From Actinomadura atramentaria DSM 43919 (GTDB taxonomy: Bacteria; Actinomycetota; Actinomycetes; Streptosporangiales; Streptosporangiaceae), in NCBI RefSeq assembly GCF_000381885.1, contig NZ_KB907227.1, positions 53,482-117,481 on the forward strand: DNA of 64,000 bases. The letters are read 5' to 3'. Both the position numbers and the translations under genes were made by a program. Shown here piece after piece: positions 47,915-55,499 of this stretch (within the stretch, counting starts at the first letter, position 1; every line of letters starts with the position of its first letter). The notes under the pieces are model-generated. The model ran no database searches, was not told the DNA's origin, and saw nothing but the letters and a program-made list of their open reading frames with translations.

Positions 47915-48475
47915 TCACGGGGCCTCCCCACCCGTCACCGGCTGGGCCGTCGCGGACGACGTCATCGTGAACGACCCCAGCCCCGGGACGATCCCGAGGA
48001 TCTGCGACCGCACCGTGAGCTGCACCGCCACCCGGACGTGGCCGGTATCGGCGTCGCAGCTCAACGGCCTGGCCGACGCGTCGTACTCGGTGACCATCGC
48101 GCACGCCGCCGACCGCGCCCGCCCCGGATCGAGGACGGGCTTGCCGGTACGGCGCAGCGCGGCCTCGTCGATCTGGTTCGCGCCGGCCCGCGCCGCCTGC
48201 TCGGCGATGTCCGCGGCGCGCTGACGGGCGTGGATGGCCAGCCCGCCGTCCACGAGCAGCCCCGCGAGCAGCAGCACCGAGGGCGCGAACAGCACGACGT
48301 ACATCGACGCAGCCCCCCGGTCGCGCACCACCGCTCCGCGTCGCCGACGACGCTTCCCCGCGCCGTCCCCCGGGTCCGCTCTTCTTTCCGCGCCGCGTTT
48401 TTGGACGCGCGTCGCCGCCGGGGTGCCCTCCGAGTCCGGCCCCGCCGTCGCGCGGCGTTCGCGGAGGCGTCTCAT
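47915..48475 (-). CDS. TadG-like pseudopilin/pilus assembly protein
   Basis: 186 aa; the ATG overlaps the stop of the preceding gene (ATGA). After a ~55-residue basic N-terminal region, RGAASMYVVLFAPSVLLLAGLLVDGG is the prepilin-like membrane segment of TadG/TadE proteins. The exposed part has two Cys and ends in a strand-rich segment (HVRVAVQLTVRSQILGIVPGLG, in part). Last gene of the core Tad cluster. Confidence 0.8.
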   Translation of the reverse strand: MRRLRERRATAGPDSEGTPAATRVQKRGAERRADPGDGAGKRRRRRGAVVRDRGAASMYVVLFAPSVLLLAGLLVDGGLAIHARQRAADIAEQAARAGANQIDEAALRRTGKPVLDPGRARSAACAMVTEYDASARPLSCDADTGHVRVAVQLTVRSQILGIVPGLGSFTMTSSATAQPVTGGEAP

Positions 48476-48894
48476 TCGTCACCCCCGCGATAGGTATAGG
48501 TGTCGATCGGGGCGAGGGCGCGGCCCTGGAGCCGCTTGGTGCCGGGGAATCCGACGAACGCCAGGTCGGCCAGGTCCACCGAGCAGACGATCGTCACGGC
48601 GACGCGGCCGCCCGCCCGGAAGCCGTTCAGGTCCACCTCCACCGAAGGGCCGCCCGCGCACCAGTCGCGGCCGCGCAGGTCGGCGGCGGCCGCGGCGCGC
48701 GCCATCTGGTCCGCGCCGCCCGCGCTCCGCGCGACGGACGCCGCCCGCGCCGCGTCCCGCGCGGCCCCGTCCACCTGGCTCTGCGCGTCCACGAGCCGCC
48801 CCGCGCCCGCGAGGACGAGCAGGAACGCCACGAGCAGCGGCGTCACCAGCACCATCTCCAGCGACATGGACCCGCGCTCGCCGTCCTCCCTCAT
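48472..48894 (-). CDS. TadE-like pseudopilin
   Basis: 140 aa from ATG 48894, overlapping the previous gene's stop. ERGSMSLEMVLVTPLLVAFLL, with the conserved Glu, is the TadE-type prepilin motif. The exposed domain carries two Cys (RDWCAGGPSVEV, VTIVCSVDL). Minor pilins of this kind are needed for Flp pilus assembly. It is one of three TadE/G-like genes in a row. Confidence 0.85.
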   Translation of the reverse strand: MREDGERGSMSLEMVLVTPLLVAFLLVLAGAGRLVDAQSQVDGAARDAARAASVARSAGGADQMARAAAAADLRGRDWCAGGPSVEVDLNGFRAGGRVAVTIVCSVDLADLAFVGFPGTKRLQGRALAPIDTYTYRGGDE

Positions 48895-49313
48895 CGCGGG
48901 GCCTCGCAGGTCGTGCCCGAGCCGACGTCCGGCCGGAAGCACTCGATGGGCCCCTGCGACCGCTGCGTCACCGAGACCTTCAGGAACGGCACGACCCGCA
49001 CGGCCGTGCCGCTGACCTGCACCCACCGCTCGTCGCCGTCCTGGCCCGCGTCGATCCGCAGTCCCTCGATGAGGCGCGGGCCGATCTGGCGGACGTCCGT
49101 CCCGGCCTTGGCGACGGCCTGGCCGCGCCAGTCGCCGTCCGGCTGCGTCCGCGCGACGCGCGCGCCCGCCTGCGCCGCGGCGAGCGCGACCTGCCGGGCG
49201 TGGTAGATCATCGCGAACTGGACGACGGCGAGCAGGACGAGGATGAGGACCGGCGTCAGCAGCGCCCACTCCATCGCGGACGCGCCCCGGTCGCCGTCTT
49301 CGCGCCTGGCCAT
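48891..49313 (-). CDS. TadE-like pseudopilin
   Basis: 140 aa from ATG 49313; an upstream start at 49424 would overlap the pilin gene and encode a His-rich out-of-frame sequence, so it is rejected. RGASAMEWALLTPVLILVLL is the prepilin-like segment with the conserved Glu. A Cys pair lies near the C-terminus (ECFRPDVGSGTTCEAPR). It follows the Flp pilin by 5 bp and overlaps the next gene (ATGA). Confidence 0.85.
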   Translation of the reverse strand: MARREDGDRGASAMEWALLTPVLILVLLAVVQFAMIYHARQVALAAAQAGARVARTQPDGDWRGQAVAKAGTDVRQIGPRLIEGLRIDAGQDGDERWVQVSGTAVRVVPFLKVSVTQRSQGPIECFRPDVGSGTTCEAPR

Positions 49314-49318
49314 CGCCG

Positions 49319-49534
49319 TCAGGTGCCGGTGTTGATGCTGTCGGCCTTGGCCTTGATCTTGTCCATGATGATCTTGCCGATGGTCACCGCGATGAGCGCG
49401 AGCACGGCCGTGATGATGGCCCACTCGATCGCCGACGCGCCCCGGCTGCGGTCGGGCTCGTTCCGCAGCCGGTGGATGCGCGCGCCGACGAAGGCGCGCA
49501 GATAGACGATCATCGGGTCGTCGAGGGGGTTCAT
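49319..49534 (-). CDS. flp: Flp-type major pilin
   Basis: 71 aa. After a ~30-residue basic leader, RGASAIEWAIITAVLALIAV is the class IVb prepilin motif: cleavage after Gly, with Glu at the fifth mature position (ASAIE). The mature product of about 39 residues is typical for actinobacterial Flp pilins. No prepilin peptidase is in the window. Located between TadC and the TadE genes. Upstream of the ATG is TAGGAGCTG, a good ribosome site. Confidence 0.9.
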   Translation of the reverse strand: MNPLDDPMIVYLRAFVGARIHRLRNEPDRSRGASAIEWAIITAVLALIAVTIGKIIMDKIKAKADSINTGT

Positions 49535-49592
49535 CGGATCAGCTCCTAGTGCGTCGCGGTCGGGGTCGGGGGGAACGGACGGCGGGGAACGG

Positions 49593-50510
49593 TCAGGAGC
49601 CCATCACCCGGATGAGCGCGGGATAGGCGAGGAAGATCAGGAACGCCGCGCACAGGAAGAGCTGCGCGACGAGCATCGACTGGGAGCGCTCACCGGCCTT
49701 CCCCTCCAGCTCGGACAGCTCCCGGCTGCGCATCGACGCGGCGCGCGCGGCCAGCGACTTGCGGACCTGCGCGCCGTCGTCGGCGACGAGCGCCAGCGCC
49801 CCGGCGAGGTCGCGCAGCTCGGCGATGTCGAGGTCCTCGCCGAGCGTGCCGAGCGCCTGCCAGGGGGTGCGGCCGGTGATGCGGGCGTTGCCGAGCGCGT
49901 CGCGCAGCCGCCGCATCGCCCAGCCCTCGCCGACGCCCGCGGCGGTCGTCAGCGCCTCCGGGACGCCGCGGCCGCCCGCGAGATTCATCGAGACCAGGTC
50001 CAGGAACGCGCCGACGACGTGCCGGAAGTCCTGGCGGCGCGCGGCGGCCTCCTGGCGCAGCTTCATGTCGGGGAAGAAGAACACCGCGACCGCGAAGATC
50101 ACGCAGACCCACGCCGGGACCTGCAGCGACATCCCGAACCCGATCAGCGCGAAGTACGCGGTGATGACGGGGATGAACAGCAGCGCGGCGGCGGGCAGCA
50201 GGAACTTGGTGGCGAGGAACGCCTCCAGGGACCGGTCGGTGATGGCGAGGTCCGCGCGGACGGACGTCAGCCGCCAGCCGCGCGCCTCGCAGAACCGGAC
50301 GAGCTCCCGGCCGAGCCGCGCCCGCATGCCGCCGACGCGCTCCATCGTCGGGGACGCACGTCCGGCGCGGGCGCGCTCCTCGTCGCGGCGGCGCACGGCG
50401 TCGAGCGCGGCGAGCCGCGCGGTCAGCCCCGGACGCGCCGGGAACAGCGCCCGGACCAGCGCGAACAGCCCCAGTCCGGCGATGGCCCCGGCGAGCAGCG
50501 CGGCGTTCAC
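49593..50510 (-). CDS. tadC: TadC-like type II/IV secretion F-domain protein
   Basis: 305 aa from GTG 50510, overlapping the TadB stop (GTGA). Four membrane segments: LAGAIAGLGLFALVRALF, two around residues 110-165, and the C-terminal LVAQLFLCAAFLIFLAYPAL. Between them is the T2SSF domain (VGAFLDLVSMNLAGGRGVPEAL, LRDLAGALALVADDGAQVRKSL). Platform protein that couples the TadA ATPase to pilin assembly. Confidence 0.88.
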   Translation of the reverse strand: MNAALLAGAIAGLGLFALVRALFPARPGLTARLAALDAVRRRDEERARAGRASPTMERVGGMRARLGRELVRFCEARGWRLTSVRADLAITDRSLEAFLATKFLLPAAALLFIPVITAYFALIGFGMSLQVPAWVCVIFAVAVFFFPDMKLRQEAAARRQDFRHVVGAFLDLVSMNLAGGRGVPEALTTAAGVGEGWAMRRLRDALGNARITGRTPWQALGTLGEDLDIAELRDLAGALALVADDGAQVRKSLAARAASMRSRELSELEGKAGERSQSMLVAQLFLCAAFLIFLAYPALIRVMGS

Positions 50511-51829
50511 GGCGCACCCCCGTCCACGACTCCGCCGCCCGGATGTCCGCCCAGGCCGCCGTTCACACCACCCGAACCGCCGCTCACACCGCCCGCACCG
50601 CCGCTGAGACCGCCCGAACCACCGCTCAGGCCGCCCGAACCGCCACTCAGGCCGCCCGCGTTCCCGCTCAGGCCACCCGAACCGCTCAGGCCGCCCGCGC
50701 CCGCGCCGCCTGCGTTCCCGCTCAGGCCGCCTGCGCCCGCACCGCTCGCGTATCCGCTCACGCCGCCCGCGCTCCCGCTCAGGCCACCCGCGCCCGGGCC
50801 GCCCGCGTCGTCGCCCGGCGCCGCCGCGTCGCCGAACCGGCCCGCGCCGCCGTCCGTGCGCGCGCCGCCGCCCGCGTCCATCGCGTGCCGGCCGCGCAGT
50901 ACCGACCCGGCCTGCGCGCCGCGCCCGCGCCAGCCCGCGACGGTCGACGGCACCGCGCCCGGCACACCCGGCCGCGCCGCAGCGCCGTCGCCGAGGAACC
51001 GCCCCGGCAGCTCGTAGTGCGACAGCCGCCGCAGCCACAGGAACCCGGCCGTGTAGAGCCCGATGATGACGCACAGCACGAGCTGCCCGACGAAGTCGTC
51101 GTACGGCTCGACGTACGCGCGGTTGAACACCGCCAGCGCGACGGCCGTGCCGACCGACACCGCGACGACGATGCGGACGCTGCGCCGCGTCGAGCGCCGG
51201 TCCGCCTCGACGCGCCGCCGCATGTCCAGCTCCGCGCGGGCCGACGACGCGAGCGCGCCGAGCATGTCCCGCAGCCCCGGCCCGCGCAGTTTCGCGTTGA
51301 GGACGAGCGCGGCGATGACCAGGTCCGCGGACGGGTCGTTCAGGTCGGCGGCGAACCGCCGCAGCGCGTCCGGCATCGGGACGCGGGTGTGCAGCCGGTC
51401 CACCAGGTCGCGCAGCGGCTGCTGGAGCGCGGGCGCGGCGACGCGCTGCGACGCGGGGATGGCCTGTTCGAGGCCGACCGCGCCCGCGATCGTGTCCCGC
51501 AGCGACTCGGTCCACGCCGCCAGGCCCTCCAGCCGCGCCATGCCGCGCCGCTCGTCGGCGGCCCCGCCGCCGATGGAGTTCCAGGCCAGGACGAGCGCGC
51601 CGGTCCCGACTGCGGCGACGGGCCAGCGCGTCACGACGAGCACGAGCGCGCCGACCAGCACCGCGACGGCCGTCCGCGTCGTCAGCGTGCGGATCAGCTC
51701 CTCGCGCCGCCGCGCGCGGTCCGGCGCGTCCCGGACGGGCATCCCGCGCAGGCTCGCGACGAGCAGCAGCACCCCGCCGCCGACCAGCCCGCCCGCCAGG
51801 ATCGCCGTGAGCACGTCAGAGGCGTACAC
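50507..51829 (-). CDS. tadB: TadB-like secretion F-domain protein with glycine-rich repeat tail
   Basis: 440 aa from GTG 51829 (GGGGGAGG 5 nt upstream). Residues 1 to about 285 are TadB: two early membrane segments, the T2SSF core (LAAWTESLRDTIAGAVGLEQAI, DPSADLVIAALVLNAKLRG) and two more membrane segments ending LYTAGFLWLRRL. The remaining ~150 residues are unusual: a linker followed by Gly/Ser repeats of the GGLSGxAGG type (GGLSGGSGGLSGGSGG). The tail has no counterpart in usual TadB proteins and is likely disordered. Confidence 0.85.
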   Translation of the reverse strand: MYASDVLTAILAGGLVGGGVLLLVASLRGMPVRDAPDRARRREELIRTLTTRTAVAVLVGALVLVVTRWPVAAVGTGALVLAWNSIGGGAADERRGMARLEGLAAWTESLRDTIAGAVGLEQAIPASQRVAAPALQQPLRDLVDRLHTRVPMPDALRRFAADLNDPSADLVIAALVLNAKLRGPGLRDMLGALASSARAELDMRRRVEADRRSTRRSVRIVVAVSVGTAVALAVFNRAYVEPYDDFVGQLVLCVIIGLYTAGFLWLRRLSHYELPGRFLGDGAAARPGVPGAVPSTVAGWRGRGAQAGSVLRGRHAMDAGGGARTDGGAGRFGDAAAPGDDAGGPGAGGLSGSAGGVSGYASGAGAGGLSGNAGGAGAGGLSGSGGLSGNAGGLSGGSGGLSGGSGGLSGGAGGVSGGSGGVNGGLGGHPGGGVVDGGAP

Positions 51830-52009
51830 GCCCGCCTCCCCCACCCTGCACCGTCACCACGCGCCCCGCCGACCCGCACCGCGCCGACCCGCACTGCGCC
51901 AGCCCCCGCCGCGCCGCGCACTGCGCCGCCGCGCGCCGCGTCGGCCCGCACAGCGTCGGCCCGCGCCGCGCCAAGCGGCGCGGCGCCCGCCCGGCGAGAC
52001 CCCGCGCCG
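51830..52009. other. 180-bp GC-rich spacer inside the Tad operon
   Basis: Between tadA and tadB, the only sizeable gap in the core operon. It consists of CGCGCC-type repeats, with GTCGGCCCGC occurring twice (51943-51977). It may form RNA structure that lowers downstream expression, or be degenerate coding tail. No gene is supported. Confidence 0.4.
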
Positions 52010-53314
52010 TCACCACGCGCCCGCCTCGCGGGCCGGGTCGTAGCCGTACTCGGCCAGGTCGTCGGCGCACGCGATCGGGGCGTGCGGGACCGCGACGCCG
52101 TCCGGCCCGAGCGCGAACACCTCCGACGACAGCACGCGCCCGTCGCTGCCGGTGACCTCCCGGACGCTGGCGACGTACCGCCGCAGCCGCCCGCCCCGCG
52201 CGTAGTCGTTGCGCTTCTGGATGAACACGACGAAGTCGATGGCCCCGGCGATGAGCATGTGCGTCGCCTCGACCGGCAGCCGCTCCTCGGACTGGATCGC
52301 GTACGTCGCGATGCGGTTGAACACCTCCGCCGACGAGTTCGCGTGGATCGTGGACAGCGACCCGTCGTTGCCCTGCGTCATGGCGTTGAGCATGGTGACG
52401 ATCTCGTCGCCGAGGACCTCGCCGACGATGACGCGCGAGGGGTTCATGCGCAGCGACCGCCGCACCAGCTCGGCCATCGAGATCTCGCCCTGCCCCTCGG
52501 AGTTGGGCAGGCGCTGCTCGAACGCGACGCAGTTGGGGTGCAGTTCGGGGAACGCGTCCAGCCCGAGCTCCAGCGCCCGTTCGACGGTGATGAGCCGCTC
52601 GTGCTGCGGGATCTCGTTGGCGACGGCGCGCAGCAGCGTCGTCTTCCCCGCGTTCGTCGCCCCGGCGATCATGATGTTCTTGCGGGCGTGGACGGCCGCC
52701 TTGAAGAACCGGCCGAGTTCGGGGCTGAACGTGCCGGTCCCGACGAGGTCCGCGAGGAACACCTTGCCGAGCCGCGCGCGCCGGATGGACAGCGCGGGCC
52801 GGACGGTGACGTCCATGACGGCCGAGAGCCGCGACCCGTCCGGCAGCCGCAGGTCGAGCTGCGGGTTCGCGGTGTCGAACGGCCGCGACGACAGCCCGCT
52901 GTAGGCGGCGAGGATCTGGATCAGCTCGACCAGTTCCTCGTCGCTCTCCGCGACGGGCTCGCCCATGACCTCGCGCCCGTCGGCGTAGCCGATGAACACG
53001 CGGTCGCACCCGTTGATGTCGATGTTCTCGATCTCGGGGTCTTCCAGCAGCGGCTGGAGCCGGCCGACGCCGAACAGCGCCGCGTGGACGCCCGCCGCGA
53101 GTGCTTCCTCCTCCTCGGCGTTGGGCGGCCGCCGCCCCACGGCGATCTCGCCGCGCGCGTACTCCTCCAGGACCTGGCCGATGAGCGCGCGGGCGAACTG
53201 GCGCTCGTCCTCACCGGTCATCGGGGCGAGGCCGTGCGCGGCGTCGAGCCGCCGCTGCTGGGCGAGCCGGTCCCCGACCTCCTGGCGCAGCCGCTTGACG
53301 AGTCCGTGGTCCAT
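52010..53314 (-). CDS. tadA: TadA/CpaF-type secretion ATPase
   Basis: 434 aa. Walker A GATNAGKTT (218-226), the Asp box RVIVGEVLGDEIVTML and the His box STIHANSSAEVFNRI are present, with the N-terminal domain containing IENIDINGCDRVFI. It powers extension or retraction of Flp pili. The start codon directly abuts the CpaE stop. The best-conserved gene of the cluster. Confidence 0.95.
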   Translation of the reverse strand: MDHGLVKRLRQEVGDRLAQQRRLDAAHGLAPMTGEDERQFARALIGQVLEEYARGEIAVGRRPPNAEEEEALAAGVHAALFGVGRLQPLLEDPEIENIDINGCDRVFIGYADGREVMGEPVAESDEELVELIQILAAYSGLSSRPFDTANPQLDLRLPDGSRLSAVMDVTVRPALSIRRARLGKVFLADLVGTGTFSPELGRFFKAAVHARKNIMIAGATNAGKTTLLRAVANEIPQHERLITVERALELGLDAFPELHPNCVAFEQRLPNSEGQGEISMAELVRRSLRMNPSRVIVGEVLGDEIVTMLNAMTQGNDGSLSTIHANSSAEVFNRIATYAIQSEERLPVEATHMLIAGAIDFVVFIQKRNDYARGGRLRRYVASVREVTGSDGRVLSSEVFALGPDGVAVPHAPIACADDLAEYGYDPAREAGAW

Positions 53315-54214
53315 CTAGCCCCTCCCCTCGGGGACGGCCGGTTCCGGGAGCGCGTCGGCGAACGCCGCGGACGCGGCCGGGACGCGGGCGAGCAGCGTCC
53401 CGGCGGCCTCCCGGGCGGAGCGGATGAGCAGCGACCGGTCCAGCCGCCCGCCCCAGCGCCCGCCGAGCAGTTCCGCGCCCTTGGGGTCGAGCGCGAGTCC
53501 GCCGAGGACGTCCACGCGCGGCGCGGGACGGCCCGGCCGCGCGGCGCTGTCGGCGGCGAGCCGCTGCCGCGTCCCCGCGACGATGCGCTCCACCTCCGCG
53601 ACGGAGCCCCGGAACGCGCGCGGGTCGGCCAGCACCAGCACGCCGATCGGCGGCCCGCCGCGCAGTTCCTCGGCCAGGACGGCGACGCGTTCGCGCAGGT
53701 GGGCGACCTGTTCGAGGGTCGCGCGGGTGACCAGGACGACGAGATCGGCCTCGCGCAGCAGGTCCGTCAGCGGGCTGGCCGCGCCGAGCCGCCCGCAGTC
53801 CGCGAGGACGTCCACGTCCCCGAGGCCCCGGAACGCGCGGCCGAGCGGCCCCCACAGCCACGTCATGGCCTGCGCCTGCTCCGCGCCGGTCAGCCCGACG
53901 AGCACGTCGAGGCCGCCGACGAGCCGCTGGCAGTGCTCCGCGATCTGCTCGGGCCGCAGCCCGCGCCGGGCCGTCGCGGCGAGGCTGAGCAGGCCGCGCG
54001 ACGGGTTGAGCATCGCCGCGTCGTGCCCGCCGAGCGCGTCGCCGCCGGGCGCCGGGTTGGCCGACGGGTCGGCGGGGAGCCGGTAGACCAGGTCGCCGCC
54101 CGCCTGGTCGCACTCGGCGAGCAGCACGGGACGCGGCCAGACCGCGCCGAGCGCGACGGCGGCGGTGGTGACGCCGGGCGCTCCCTTGTCGGCGGCCAGT
54201 GCGATGAGCGCCAC
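53315..54214 (-). CDS. CpaE/TadZ-like MinD-type ATPase
   Basis: 299 aa from GTG 54214, 2 bp after the CpaB stop. The deviant Walker A is reduced to KGAPGVTTAAVALG (residues 9-22), with CDQAGGDLVYRL as the switch I-like segment and DVLADCGRL as the Walker B-like strand. Such proteins localise the pilus machinery in the cell. Typical TadZ has an N-terminal receiver domain; here it is missing, and about 100 extra residues lie at the C-terminus. Confidence 0.8.
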   Translation of the reverse strand: MALIALAADKGAPGVTTAAVALGAVWPRPVLLAECDQAGGDLVYRLPADPSANPAPGGDALGGHDAAMLNPSRGLLSLAATARRGLRPEQIAEHCQRLVGGLDVLVGLTGAEQAQAMTWLWGPLGRAFRGLGDVDVLADCGRLGAASPLTDLLREADLVVLVTRATLEQVAHLRERVAVLAEELRGGPPIGVLVLADPRAFRGSVAEVERIVAGTRQRLAADSAARPGRPAPRVDVLGGLALDPKGAELLGGRWGGRLDRSLLIRSAREAAGTLLARVPAASAAFADALPEPAVPEGRG

Positions 54215-54216
54215 GG

Positions 54217-55125
54217 TCAGTGCCCGCCCGTGTTAGGAGAACCCGTGTTAGGAGAACCCGTGTTAGGAGAGACACCCGTGGACGGCGTGCCCGCGTCCGC
54301 GGACTTGCCCGCGCGCGGAGTCTCGTCGTTCTTGGTGGTCGCGAGCTTCGCGCCCGCGGGCAGCAGCGCCACCGCGACGCCGCCCGCCGACGCGGCCTGC
54401 GCGACCTTCCCCGCGTCGCTCACCGGCACCGCGACGTCGATCGTGGTCTGGTCGGTGCCGCCGAGCCTGCCGCTGTCGCCCTTGCCGATGCTGCGCACGA
54501 CCGCGTCGCCCGACAGCACGCCGCCCGAGCGCGTCCCGGCCGCCGCGCCGCCCGTCCCGGCCGCGACGGCGTACAGCGCGACGCGGTCCCCGACCGACAG
54601 GCCCGCCGCCGGGTACTGGCCGGGCTTCACCGCGAGTCCGACCACGACGCGGCCGCTGGCGGCGTCGCTCTCGGTGGTGGTCATCTGGTTGGTCAGCAGC
54701 GCGCCCGGCACGAGCGGCACCGCCGCGTACGTCTGCGCGACCTTCGCCCGCTCGGTCCACGCGACGTAGTAGTCCGCGCCCGTGTCGCCGACCTGCACCT
54801 CGCGCAGCGCCGACGCCGGGATGCGCTGCCCCGCCGCGACGGGCTGCGCGATCTGGATCGCCGACACCCGCTGCCCGCTCGCCATCACCAGGTACGCGCT
54901 GGTCAGCGCGCCGCCGAGAATGAGCAGCACGGCCAGGGCCGCCAGCGCGGGCCGCCGCTCGCGCGGGGCCACCGGGAGCCGCTGCCCGCCCGCCGACCCG
55001 AGCCCGGAACGGCCGAGTCCGGCCGCCGGGTCGGACGCGTTCGCGCCGCCGGGCGGGTTCAGGGAGACACCGCCCGAGCGGACCCCGGACTCGCCGCCCG
55101 CGACCGCCGACTGGTTGGACTTCAT
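54217..55125 (-). CDS. CpaB/RcpC-like SAF-domain protein
   Basis: 302 aa from ATG 55125 (GTG 55137 also possible; AAGGAG lies upstream of both). A ~70-residue disordered N-terminus, one membrane segment (ALAALAVLLILGGALTSAYL), then a SAF domain (AQPVAAGQRIPASALREV, VPLVPGALLTNQM, AVKPGQYPAAGLSVGDRVAL). This fits the CpaB pilus periplasmic component. The C-terminus ends with three SPNTG repeats. First gene of the minus-strand Tad operon; its promoter is shared with the divergent eccC region. Confidence 0.85.
   Translation of the reverse strand: MKSNQSAVAGGESGVRSGGVSLNPPGGANASDPAAGLGRSGLGSAGGQRLPVAPRERRPALAALAVLLILGGALTSAYLVMASGQRVSAIQIAQPVAAGQRIPASALREVQVGDTGADYYVAWTERAKVAQTYAAVPLVPGALLTNQMTTTESDAASGRVVVGLAVKPGQYPAAGLSVGDRVALYAVAAGTGGAAAGTRSGGVLSGDAVVRSIGKGDSGRLGGTDQTTIDVAVPVSDAGKVAQAASAGGVAVALLPAGAKLATTKNDETPRAGKSADAGTPSTGVSPNTGSPNTGSPNTGGH
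54228..54272 (-). repeat. Three 15-bp tandem repeats at the cpaB 3' end
   Basis: GTGTTAGGAGAACCC repeats at 15-bp spacing (54231, 54246, 54261, the last partly altered), encoding SPNTG units. A likely slippage site. Confidence 0.7.
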
Positions 55126-55499
55126 CGCGCTGGCCACCGCTCCTTCCCGTTCGGCGGTCGCCGCCGCCGCACGAGATCCTCGCCTGTCGAGCGCTCCATG
55201 CTCGCGTCGCCGCTCGGGCCGCGTCAATGGATTCGGCCGGTCGAAGCCGGGACGTGACGGAACGTGCCGGGTTGACCAGCGATTTCGTCGGCCACTTGTG
55301 TTCTGACGACCAGTTGCACGACCCGCTGACAGTCACCGGAATACTAGACGGATTTGTCATCGCGTGCTCGTGTTCTGTCGGTTTCCGGGGCCGCTCCGCC
55401 CCCGGGGCGCGGGCGCGCCCCCGGGTCGGCCCCCGCCGAGTAATTAAGCTGGCCCGGACGCCGGGGACGCTCCGGCGCACGCGCGACGAAGGGGCTCGA
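55126..55499. other. 374-bp divergent region between the Tad operon and eccC
   Basis: No gene is supported; the eccC frame is open here but lacks coding bias and a ribosome site. AT-richer patches (GAATACTAGACGG near 55339; TAATTAAG at 55441) are the best candidates for promoters in either direction, but none matches a consensus well. Confidence 0.4.

Noticed and set aside
50560..50800. Repeats in the tadB 3' end that might be a satellite or CRISPR.
   Set aside because: They encode Gly/Ser repeats in frame, with no constant repeat-spacer pattern.
55227..55499. A longer EccC starting at ATG 55227.
   Set aside because: The extra 91 residues lack coding bias and resemble no EccC N-terminus; ATG 55500 begins the conserved ubiquitin-like fold.
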